Shown: positions 27,648 through 35,106 of the stretch, in pieces
How the letters are laid out: each line of letters starts with the position of its first letter
Position numbering within the stretch: the first letter of the stretch is position 1
NCBI GenBank assembly: GCA_964400515.1
Contig: CAYNTJ010000002.1
Span: 186,001 to 250,000 of the forward strand
Direction of reading: 5' to 3'
Origin: JAAYHV01 sp964400515
GTDB lineage: Bacteria; Bacillota; Clostridia; Peptostreptococcales; Anaerovoracaceae
Length of the DNA: 64,000 nucleotides
Position numbers and translations under genes: made by a program
Notes under the pieces: generated by a model
Databases searched by the model: none
What the model was told of the DNA's origin: nothing
The model's input: only the letters and a program-made list of their open reading frames with translations

Positions 27648-28148
27648 ATGACACTTTTAAAACAATGGCAAAATTTATTAGATGAGCTTACTAAGGAAAG
27701 CTATGAAGAATTCTTTAAGGAATATTCCGAAGCTGAGACAAGAATATATAGGGATATTTTATCAAATCATGATAAAAAATTAGAAGGCAAATTTTCTGAT
27801 TTGGCAGAAAAATTTGATGTAAGACCGGTAATATTCATAGCTTTTGTGGATGGTATAAATTCCAGCTTGAATAAGGAATTTGATTTGGATTCAATAGATA
27901 TGGATACAGAGCTTTCCTTTGATATTGATTTCAGAAAGCTGTTTTTCAATATGCTAAAGGCTGAAGCCGATTATCTGTATTCTTTGGAGGAGTGGGAAAA
28001 AATCTTTACCGAAGATGAACAAATAGAAATAGCAAAGGAATTCAAGCGTTCCCGCACTGTTAAAAGAGAAGCTCCGAAAGTGGGAAGAAACGATCCTTGC
28101 CCTTGCGGAAGTGGTAAGAAATATAAAAATTGCTGTGGTAAAAATTGA
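27648..28148 (+). CDS. SEC-C motif protein of unknown function
   Basis: A 166-residue protein whose last 22 residues form the SEC-C zinc motif (GRNDPCPCGSGKKYKNCCG), as in SecA and several small proteins. The remainder is acidic and helical and I do not recognise it. The ATG at 27648 follows GGAGG, which overlaps the stop of hom, so the two are coupled. The zinc motif suggests protein or ribosome interaction, but that is inference. Confidence 0.75.
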   Translation: MTLLKQWQNLLDELTKESYEEFFKEYSEAETRIYRDILSNHDKKLEGKFSDLAEKFDVRPVIFIAFVDGINSSLNKEFDLDSIDMDTELSFDIDFRKLFFNMLKAEADYLYSLEEWEKIFTEDEQIEIAKEFKRSRTVKREAPKVGRNDPCPCGSGKKYKNCCGKN

Positions 28149-28150
28149 TT

Positions 28151-28170
28151 AAGACCCCTAAGGGGGTCTT
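28151..28170. terminator. Bidirectional terminator
   Basis: AAGACCCC-TAAG-GGGGTCTT, an 8 bp GC-rich stem, followed by an AT-rich run. It serves the SEC-C gene on plus and the kinase gene on minus. Confidence 0.8.
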
Positions 28171-29761
28171 ATTTATTTACAAAAAATTCTATGGTATCCA
28201 ATAATTTATTTTTTTCTATCGGCTTAGAAAGATGGGCATTTGCACCCTTTTCTAATGATGTGGCAATATCTTCATTATATGCATTTGCAGACAGCATAAT
28301 TATTGGTATATTGCTATTTTCTTCTCGTATTTTTTTAGTGCACGAATAACCATCCATAAGAGGCATTTTTATATCCATCAGTATTCCATCAAAGTATTCT
28401 TTAGGATAAACCTTATACTTTTCATATGCTTCCAATCCATTGGAGGCCAGTTCAACTTCACAGCCGGCAGTTGAAAGTATCTTATGAAGTATCTTTAAAT
28501 TCAAATCATGGTCATCCACCACCAAAAGCTTCTTGCCGTTTAATTTTCTTACATTGTTTATATGTATTTCATTTCTGGTTCTCTCATAGTATTCTTTATT
28601 GCTTATTTCCATAACAGGAAGCATAACCGTAAATGAACTGCCCTTTCCGTACTTGCTTTTAACACTAATATCTCCACCCATGATATCCACCAGATTTTTT
28701 ACTATTGTTAAACCCAAGCCGCTTCCTTCTCCCACATAAAGCAAATTATTATGTTCCCTGGCAAATGGCATATATATCTTATCCAAGAACTCATCCGACA
28801 TTCCTATACCGTTATCAATAACCTCCAGCTGTAACAAGAGGCGCTTGCCGTAGGCCCTATGGAATTTTGTTTTAAAATATACTTTGCCGTAATTAGGTGT
28901 ATACTTCATTGCGTTATTTAAGAGGTTTGAGATTATTTGATTAAACCTAAGCTTATCCGTAAATATATACATTGGGGCAATACCCTTTTTAACATATTTA
29001 AACTGTATATCTTTGTTTTCGGCTTTAGCATTAAAAACAGCCAAAATATCATTTATATCACTTTCAAAATCTACTATGCTTGGTTTTAAAACTATTTTAT
29101 CATTTTTTATCGTGTTTAAATCAAGCATATCATTTAGTGTTCCCAAAAGATATTCGCTCGATGCCTTTATATTATTAAAATATTCAACTGTCTTTTTATC
29201 TTCTGCTTCATTTATTCCAAATTCGGAAAGATTAATAATAGCATTCATGGGAGTTCTTAAATTGTGACTGAGTCTTGATAATAGGGCATCTTGAAAACCG
29301 GTCTTATCATCCTTAGCCTTATTACACAACTCAAAATCATCCGGCTTGTCAAATAAAGTCTTGTATTTATTGGGATTGGTATATGAAACATACATTATAG
29401 TAAATCCATAATAATCATATATTATCTTACCGTGTTCATTGATCCAAAAATATTCCTTTTTAGCCTTATCAAAACTTCTGTATGTAACTTCATATTCCGG
29501 CATCCCATTGGCAATGGCTTTATTAATTGTTTCAATTACTCTTCCCTTATCATTTTCATGGGTATGTGTATTGGGATCATTTTTGTACAATTCCTCCAAT
29601 TCAACAGAAGATTTTGCATAATAAAATTGAAGTGCAGATTCATTTGCGTATAAAAAATTCAGCTCCCCCTCTATTATCTGATATATTTCTACGGGAACCG
29701 GTATCGCATCTAAAGTATGTTTTTCAATTTCATTTAATTTGTATCTTGAAACCCCTATCAT
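28169..29761 (-). CDS. Hybrid sensor histidine kinase with receiver domain
   Basis: Soluble hybrid kinase of about 530 residues. There is a PAS-like sensor domain (about 20-125), a dimerisation/phosphoacceptor domain with the histidine in SRLSHNLRTPMNA near 173, a HATPase domain (NLLNNAMKY, DNGIGM, GSGLGL), and a C-terminal receiver with VVDDH near 414, the phospho-aspartate in LMDIKMPLMDG near 465, and a conserved lysine in SKPI. No membrane segment is visible. The ATG at 29761 follows AAGGAG. It lies next to the pyl genes but across a terminator, so a functional link is unproven. Confidence 0.9.
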   Translation of the reverse strand: MIGVSRYKLNEIEKHTLDAIPVPVEIYQIIEGELNFLYANESALQFYYAKSSVELEELYKNDPNTHTHENDKGRVIETINKAIANGMPEYEVTYRSFDKAKKEYFWINEHGKIIYDYYGFTIMYVSYTNPNKYKTLFDKPDDFELCNKAKDDKTGFQDALLSRLSHNLRTPMNAIINLSEFGINEAEDKKTVEYFNNIKASSEYLLGTLNDMLDLNTIKNDKIVLKPSIVDFESDINDILAVFNAKAENKDIQFKYVKKGIAPMYIFTDKLRFNQIISNLLNNAMKYTPNYGKVYFKTKFHRAYGKRLLLQLEVIDNGIGMSDEFLDKIYMPFAREHNNLLYVGEGSGLGLTIVKNLVDIMGGDISVKSKYGKGSSFTVMLPVMEISNKEYYERTRNEIHINNVRKLNGKKLLVVDDHDLNLKILHKILSTAGCEVELASNGLEAYEKYKVYPKEYFDGILMDIKMPLMDGYSCTKKIREENSNIPIIMLSANAYNEDIATSLEKGANAHLSKPIEKNKLLDTIEFFVNK

Positions 29762-29911
29762 ATTACTCCTTAGATATATTATTAACATAAATATATCATT
29801 TTTACCGATTAAGTCAATATACTTGTAACAAAATTATCATTTCATGTAATTGTTTTCCCACTAATTACTCTAATAGTATACTTTTTTAAAGCTATTTTTA
29901 ATTGAATAAAA

Positions 29912-29935
29912 TATCCCTGCTAATAAGCAAGGATA
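29912..29935 (-). terminator. Terminator of the pyrrolysine operon
   Basis: On the minus strand TATCCTTGC-TTATTA-GCAGGGATA followed by TTTTATT forms a 9 bp stem with one G-T pair, 12 bases past the pylSn stop. Confidence 0.8.
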
Positions 29936-29947
29936 CTGTTTTATTAA

Positions 29948-30277
29948 CTATTTACTCTTATGTACTAAATCACTACCATAATTATTATCGAAATATGTTT
30001 TTGAATATTTATCAAGCTTCCACTGTGGAACCTTGCACTTGGGGCAGGGTCTGACAACCCACTTATTTCTAAGCCATCTTGCAGCCCTGGAATTTCTTGA
30101 ATTGTATACTCTAAATGTTTCTCCACAATGAGTGGTTATTATGGCTACATTTCCCTTCTTTTCTATGGTTTTAATTCCATGCAAATAACCGCTTTTAGAA
30201 GGCCATAGTTTCATCTGCTCCAGCAAATCAATAAGCTGAACGTTTTTTCTATAGTAGCGCTTTTTACTATCCGCCAT
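29948..30277 (-). CDS. pylSn: Pyrrolysyl-tRNA synthetase N-terminal domain protein PylSn
   Basis: Separate tRNA-Pyl-binding subunit of the bacterial split synthetase. The 109 residues match the PylSn fold, with KLWPSKSGYLHGIKTIE, the HCGETFRVYNSRNSRAARWL stretch, and a zinc-type set formed by the CGETF cysteine and the later CPKCK pair. It starts one base inside the CobW stop (TAATG), so translation is coupled. Its own stop is UAG. Readthrough would run 24 codons into the terminator before meeting another UAG. The family binds the compact core of tRNA-Pyl and raises charging. Confidence 0.93.
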   Translation of the reverse strand: MADSKKRYYRKNVQLIDLLEQMKLWPSKSGYLHGIKTIEKKGNVAIITTHCGETFRVYNSRNSRAARWLRNKWVVRPCPKCKVPQWKLDKYSKTYFDNNYGSDLVHKSK

Positions 30278-31191
30278 TATATTCTAACCTTTCCATCCAA
30301 AAATTCATTTGATTTGTTTACAATCGTACTCATTAGTTTAACGCCAACCTTGGATATTGCAACTATTTCTGTCTCTACTTCTTCGTTCCAATCTTCAATT
30401 ATAACATTGTTTAAAACACAATTAATTTCCTTAGGTCCATCTAAGGTATCAGCAAACCCCTTAATCCTATAAGTATCCAAAGAAATGTTTTTGATAAACT
30501 CCTCAAGCTTAACATTATCAAGCTTTTCTTCAGCCCTAATAATAAAGCTGTAGGGCCTGGTTTCATACGTATTGGTAGTGTCATTATTTACAGCATGATT
30601 ATCCGTAAAGCTACTTACAAGCTTTTTGATATCTAAGCTGCAATAACTTGTGGGAAATATCATAGCATAAGGATTAATCTTTTTTATCTCCTCTTCTATA
30701 GCCGATAGATCTTCTTCTTTGATTAAATCCATTTTATTAACAATAATGGCATTGGCATGTTCAACCTGCCTGGTAATCGAAATCATAATTTCATTAAGCT
30801 CAATAAAATTCTGAGCATCCACTATACATATGGATCCCATCAGCTTTAAATTATCAGCAGTTTCAGTCTTAATTCCCCTTATGATTTCACCCATATTTGA
30901 AGGATCCGCCAAACCGGAGGATTCAATAAAAAGATACTTTATATCCCTTTTCGACATTTCTATCAAGCTTTCCACAAACTTGTCCTTTATACAAGCACAA
31001 AATATAGAACCATTTGTAAGCTCTGCCATATCGATACCATCACCCTTAACAAGCTTGGCATCAATATTGATTTCACCAAATTCATTAATTATCAGACCTA
31101 TTTTTTCATCCTTGTATGAAGCAATTAAAGACTGCATCATAGTAGTTTTGCCTGAACCCAAAAAACCTGTAAGTAATATTATTTCTACCAT
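30277..31191 (-). CDS. CobW/G3E-family GTPase encoded within the pyl operon
   Basis: G3E P-loop GTPase of about 304 residues with Walker A GFLGSGKTT near residue 8, INEFGE near 34, a GSIFCACI motif near 60 where the family usually has CxCC, ESSGLADP for Walker B, and the base-specificity motif NKMD near 145. A CobW C-terminal domain follows. Relatives are metal or cobalamin-cofactor chaperones. The ATG at 31191 after AAGGAAGG is the right start, because upstream starts would lie inside the tRNA-Pyl gene. Its place between pylT and pylSn suggests a role in zinc or corrinoid delivery to the methylamine system. That is inference. Confidence 0.82.
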   Translation of the reverse strand: MVEIILLTGFLGSGKTTMMQSLIASYKDEKIGLIINEFGEINIDAKLVKGDGIDMAELTNGSIFCACIKDKFVESLIEMSKRDIKYLFIESSGLADPSNMGEIIRGIKTETADNLKLMGSICIVDAQNFIELNEIMISITRQVEHANAIIVNKMDLIKEEDLSAIEEEIKKINPYAMIFPTSYCSLDIKKLVSSFTDNHAVNNDTTNTYETRPYSFIIRAEEKLDNVKLEEFIKNISLDTYRIKGFADTLDGPKEINCVLNNVIIEDWNEEVETEIVAISKVGVKLMSTIVNKSNEFLDGKVRI

Positions 31192-31206
31192 AATTCCTTC
31201 CTTAAA

Positions 31207-31278
31207 TGGCGAGGAACCCGAGAGTTTCACTCGGCTACATAAATTTAGAGTCTATGCGATCCATCCGATCCGTTCCCC
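31207..31278 (-). tRNA. pylT: tRNA-Pyl, anticodon CUA (amber)
   Basis: The 72-nt minus-strand sequence folds by hand into a tRNA-Pyl. It has a 7 bp acceptor stem (GGGGAAC / GTTCCTC, one G-T), a single base before the D stem, a 4 bp D stem with a 5-base loop, a 6 bp anticodon stem (CATAGA / TTTATG), loop CTCTAAA with anticodon CTA, a 3-base variable loop, a 5 bp T stem (CCGAG / CTCGG), and an encoded GCCA end. The loop TGAAACT lacks the usual TTC. The short D loop, long anticodon stem and tiny variable loop are diagnostic. It lies in the operon between pylD and the GTPase gene, so it must be processed from a polycistronic transcript unless it has its own promoter. Confidence 0.97.
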
Positions 31279-31288
31279 ACTTAAAATA

Positions 31289-32077
31289 TTATATCGCACT
31301 TCCCAGCATTACTGCTGTACCTATCTCAAGTACATCGTATACCGCTCTATCCTTAAGCTTTTTAATAGCTTTATTAGTCAAGCTAATCGGTACACCGGGA
31401 GATGCGTATAAAGCATCAGTATTTAACTTATCAATATCTAACCAATTACCCTCATCAGTAAAATCAAGCACATAAGGATAATTCTTAACTTCTTCCAATT
31501 TAATAGATTGGCCTATGCTTTCCAGTTTATCATACACCTTAGGTTTATAACCACGATCCAATAATATCTTTTCAGCCTCTTTACCAAGATTACCATATCC
31601 TAATATTACAATCTCTTCTTTGCCTATGGTTTTGTCCCTGTGTTTGGCCATTTGGAAAAGTATATCAACATAACCTAAAGCAGTGCAATAATTGTTTTCA
31701 CCTTTTTTGCCATTCTTAATATTTAAAGCCATATACCTGATATCATCTGCCATAAATATTATATCAGCACCCTTTAATGTAGCTTCATATACACCGTCCA
31801 CATCCGTTTTTTCTGTTACACTGGCTTCAAATCCCATGGAATTTATTACTGCTGCCACCGAATCAGAAAACTTATTTATCAGACCTTCACCTTGAGTAAT
31901 CGGAACTACAAAAACCTTTCTGTGCATTTTTTCATTATACACAGTATCATCTCTTAATTTAAAAGAAATGCTCATCAATTCACTTAAATCAACCCCCGTT
32001 CTCTGTTTAAGTGTCTCGTTGTATGAAGACATTCTCTCGCTTATGTCTTCAATCCATTCAGTCCTTAACCTAGTCAT
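31289..32077 (-). CDS. pylD: Pyrrolysine synthase PylD
   Basis: Last biosynthetic enzyme. It oxidises 3-methylornithyl-N6-lysine to a semialdehyde that cyclises to pyrrolysine. The 262-residue protein has an N-terminal helical domain and a C-terminal Rossmann domain with ILGYGNLGKEAEKIL near residue 150, where NAD binds. The length matches PylD (about 260-270). It follows pylSc by 11 bases with the ribosome site GGGGGTG overlapping the pylSc stop, and ends 11 bases before pylT. Confidence 0.95.
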   Translation of the reverse strand: MTRLRTEWIEDISERMSSYNETLKQRTGVDLSELMSISFKLRDDTVYNEKMHRKVFVVPITQGEGLINKFSDSVAAVINSMGFEASVTEKTDVDGVYEATLKGADIIFMADDIRYMALNIKNGKKGENNYCTALGYVDILFQMAKHRDKTIGKEEIVILGYGNLGKEAEKILLDRGYKPKVYDKLESIGQSIKLEEVKNYPYVLDFTDEGNWLDIDKLNTDALYASPGVPISLTNKAIKKLKDRAVYDVLEIGTAVMLGSAI

Positions 32078-32088
32078 AATTTCACCCC

Positions 32089-32925
32089 CTATAACTTCAT
32101 GGTTTGACCATCTATAAAGCTTATACTCCTACCAAATCTTTTGATAGTAGTACTTCTGTTCATGGCCATAGCCAGTCTTTCTATCCCAAAACCTATACCA
32201 ATCCAAGTATCGTATACATCCCAATTAACATCCAGGTCATGGGGACCATAGCTGGCAGAAGCCACTTCAATACCATTTATCTCTATGTCTAAGGTAAAGC
32301 CGTAGACAGTAGATTCTTCAATAACGAGCTCATAATCCGATATGCCCAGCACTTCCATGGAATTTTTAGCCAGCCTTTCCAAGGCTTCTTTTTGCTCTCC
32401 ATCTTTTACTGTGGCCAACTCCACCATATTAAGCATTGTAAATTCATTCATATGCTTAGCACCCTGGGACTCTTTTCTAAAGCAAGAACCCAATTCAAAT
32501 ATTTTAACAGGACCATTGGTTATTCTCTTTAATTCCCTCATCACAACGTAAAGATTAGGTGCCAGCATCGGCCTTAAGCATTTATTCTTATCTATCCAAA
32601 AAACCTGTGAAAACAAGTGATTGTCTTCATCTATTGTCATTCCCTTTAACTGGTCCTTTGTTATTATTGTGGGAGTAATAACCTTAGTATATCCCATAGA
32701 CATAAGCCAATTTGATAATCTGTTACCCACTTCATCGCTTACTGTTATATGTTTATTTTTTAAAAGATCATTGATTATATCCTTTGATTCCTTTATCTTT
32801 TCCTTTTCAGTATTTCTAAAAACCAAATTTCTTTCATCAATATTTGAAAATTCCATGTCGATTACATCATCATCAACACCAAGCTGTTTAAGCCTTTCGG
32901 TTTGTGTAATAGTAAACTTTTCCAT
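32089..32925 (-). CDS. pylSc: Pyrrolysyl-tRNA synthetase catalytic subunit PylSc
   Basis: Class II aminoacyl-tRNA synthetase that charges tRNA-Pyl with pyrrolysine. The 278 residues cover only the catalytic domain. Motif 2 is FELGSCFRKES followed by HMNEFTMLN, and motif 3 is GFGIERLAMA. The substrate-pocket asparagine is kept in FTMLNMVEL (Asn346 in the Methanosarcina enzyme), while the neighbouring Phe-Cys is Met-Val here. The pocket tyrosine is in TVYGF. The tRNA-binding N-domain is the separate pylSn gene. The stop is UAG, meeting UGA four codons later. Confidence 0.96.
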   Translation of the reverse strand: MEKFTITQTERLKQLGVDDDVIDMEFSNIDERNLVFRNTEKEKIKESKDIINDLLKNKHITVSDEVGNRLSNWLMSMGYTKVITPTIITKDQLKGMTIDEDNHLFSQVFWIDKNKCLRPMLAPNLYVVMRELKRITNGPVKIFELGSCFRKESQGAKHMNEFTMLNMVELATVKDGEQKEALERLAKNSMEVLGISDYELVIEESTVYGFTLDIEINGIEVASASYGPHDLDVNWDVYDTWIGIGFGIERLAMAMNRSTTIKRFGRSISFIDGQTMKL

Positions 32926-32933
32926 CTTTTCTC

Positions 32934-34040
32934 CTATGATAATTCCTTAAGCTGTCCAACTAAATTATTTCTGTCCTTAATTATTCCTTCTTTACTTTCG
33001 GAAGAATTAATAAATATTCCTCTGAAATTGTTACCGGATATGTAATCCCAAATTATATCATCATACCCATATTTACTGCTCTCAATTTTTAGAAAACCCG
33101 CATCAGACATAATATGTTCGCCTTCATTTCTTAGTATGCCTTTTTCATATGAAAAGTTTTCATAAACGCAGTATCTCTTTTTCATATTCCCAGTCTTAGG
33201 GAATCTTCCGTTTAATTTAAGCTCCATAAGCTCCTTAAGTAGATTAATACCACTACAGCCCAATACAACGGAAGGCGTTTGGCTAGGCATTCTGGCATCT
33301 ATTTCAAGAACCTTAAGCTCCCCCTTATTTAGGATGACTTCCACATCCATTATACCATTTAATTTTATTATTTTAGCTATTTTTATTGCAATTTCTCTAA
33401 AATTATTTTCAATATTATAGGGTAAATCCAAAGGAGCGGTAACCATCTTACAATCGTATTTGTCATCCATATGTATTTCCGTTATTTCGTATGTTCTGAA
33501 ATCCCTGCCATTACCTATTACCTCGATTGAGTATGAAGGTCCCTCAAGATATTCCTGTATTATGTAATCCGATGGCTCCCCAATTGCCTTAAGCTCATTA
33601 ATATCCGATATTTTTCTCACCCCATGGGAACCGCTTTCACATATGGGTTTTAGTATATATGGGGGTTCACAATTCGGATAATATATGGGGGCCGGTATAT
33701 TATTATTTTTAAACAGTTCGTCTGATTTTAATTTTGACTGGGTAACCATATATGCTTCAAAATCAAATGCCACCAACAGATTATACTCCATACTAATTTC
33801 TTCTATGGCTTTAATAACCGCCATATTCTCCATTGCAGGTAGTATAACATCCGCTTCCTTTAGTGCCTTTATTACATTTTCATCTCTTTTTATTAAATCA
33901 CCGCATACGAAACAATCGCTTAGCTTCGCAGCCATAACATTTTCATTTATATCAATTAGTATGCTATAGTAGCCTGCCTTTTTGGCAAGATAAATAGCTT
34001 CTGTTCCCTGAAGTTTTCCTCCGACTATTGCAACCTTCAT
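32934..34040 (-). CDS. pylC: 3-methylornithine--L-lysine ligase PylC
   Basis: ATP-grasp enzyme that joins 3-methyl-D-ornithine to the side-chain amine of lysine. The 368-residue protein has the N-terminal VAIVGGKLQGTEAI fold, the ATP-grasp loop ICESGSHGVRKI near residue 140, and metal-binding motifs DVEVILN and LEIDARMPSQTPS near 255-275. The ATG at 34040 follows AGAGGTG. It lies 10 bases after pylB. The stop is UAG, which is part of the TAGGAG ribosome site of pylSc. Confidence 0.95.
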   Translation of the reverse strand: MKVAIVGGKLQGTEAIYLAKKAGYYSILIDINENVMAAKLSDCFVCGDLIKRDENVIKALKEADVILPAMENMAVIKAIEEISMEYNLLVAFDFEAYMVTQSKLKSDELFKNNNIPAPIYYPNCEPPYILKPICESGSHGVRKISDINELKAIGEPSDYIIQEYLEGPSYSIEVIGNGRDFRTYEITEIHMDDKYDCKMVTAPLDLPYNIENNFREIAIKIAKIIKLNGIMDVEVILNKGELKVLEIDARMPSQTPSVVLGCSGINLLKELMELKLNGRFPKTGNMKKRYCVYENFSYEKGILRNEGEHIMSDAGFLKIESSKYGYDDIIWDYISGNNFRGIFINSSESKEGIIKDRNNLVGQLKELS

Positions 34041-34050
34041 CACACACCTC

Positions 34051-35097
34051 TTAAAGTTTCTTGCGATACTCCCTTAGCTTAGAAATATATTCCTTATATT
34101 CATCCCCTGTAGCGAGCTCAAGTCCCATTTCTGATAATATCGATTTTACTTCCCCTACGGTTCGTCCTCCTTCATCCACATCCATGGTGCTGTGGGCAAC
34201 GCCCATAAACCCGGATTTTGGCGGAATAATCGAAGTAACAAGGTTAGCTCCCGCATTTATTCTGTCCTTTAACCCCGTGATTCCGTCCACATCCAAAGAG
34301 GCAGGTATCAACACGTGGGGATACATCACCCTCATCAATGCGATAATTGTGAGCTCCTCCCTTCTTGTGGGAGTTTTATGTCCCTCCATGGGGCTTCCCT
34401 CTTGGGGAATAAAGCTCATTACCCTCATTTGGCTAGCTTTAATTTCCCCCATTGTTATAAGGGATTCAGCTATATCATAAGGGCTTTCACCTATCCCCGC
34501 CAATAGTCCCTCTTCTATCAGCATACCCTTATCCCTGGCATAAAGCTTAGCATTCATCCTATCGTCATAGCTTTGGTTTATACGCATATTTTTAAACAAT
34601 TCCCTATTATGGGTTTCTTGGTACAATGCATACCAATCCGTTTCATGTTCATTAAAGCCATCAATTATTTCATCAGTTACCACACCCGGGGAAATCATAA
34701 CCGGTGTATCATATTCTTTTTTTATAACATCAATTATCTCATTAACTGTTTTGAATTTCTCCTTGTGGTAAAGAGGGTCTTCACCCATGGTAAGATCAAT
34801 TAGATTAACACCTTCGTTTATTAACGCCTTTGATATTTCCAAAATCTCTTCTTTTGTCTTTCTGTATCTGTCAATTTTGTTATCCCTTCTAAAATAACAA
34901 AAGTTACAATTATTTCTGCAATAGGTGGTGAAGTATACAAAGCCATAGGCAAATATTTTATTGCCGTTTACCAATGTCCTCGTCTCCTTTGCCATATCAA
35001 AAAGCCCTTCGAGTTCCTTTTCATCATCAGTGGTTAAATAATGAACAATATCCTCTTTATTAAATTTTCTCCCCTTTTGGAAATCGGTGTAATCCAT
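34051..35097 (-). CDS. pylB: 3-methylornithine synthase PylB
   Basis: Radical-SAM mutase that turns lysine into 3-methyl-D-ornithine, the first step of pyrrolysine synthesis. The 348 residues include the cluster motif CRNNCNFC (CX3CX2C) near 60-67, TMGEDP for SAM contacts, GLLAGIGESPYDIAES near 195, and PPKSGFMGVA near the end. The size matches PylB (about 350). It follows the corrinoid activator gene, whose UAG stop is in frame with it, three codons before the ATG. Confidence 0.96.
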   Translation of the reverse strand: MDYTDFQKGRKFNKEDIVHYLTTDDEKELEGLFDMAKETRTLVNGNKIFAYGFVYFTTYCRNNCNFCYFRRDNKIDRYRKTKEEILEISKALINEGVNLIDLTMGEDPLYHKEKFKTVNEIIDVIKKEYDTPVMISPGVVTDEIIDGFNEHETDWYALYQETHNRELFKNMRINQSYDDRMNAKLYARDKGMLIEEGLLAGIGESPYDIAESLITMGEIKASQMRVMSFIPQEGSPMEGHKTPTRREELTIIALMRVMYPHVLIPASLDVDGITGLKDRINAGANLVTSIIPPKSGFMGVAHSTMDVDEGGRTVGEVKSILSEMGLELATGDEYKEYISKLREYRKKL

Positions 35098-35106
35098 AAT
35101 CGTCTC

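Noticed and set aside
31192..31230. Upstream start at 31230 for the CobW-type GTPase
   Set aside because: It lies inside the tRNA-Pyl gene and has no ribosome site. The ATG at 31191 follows AAGGAAGG.
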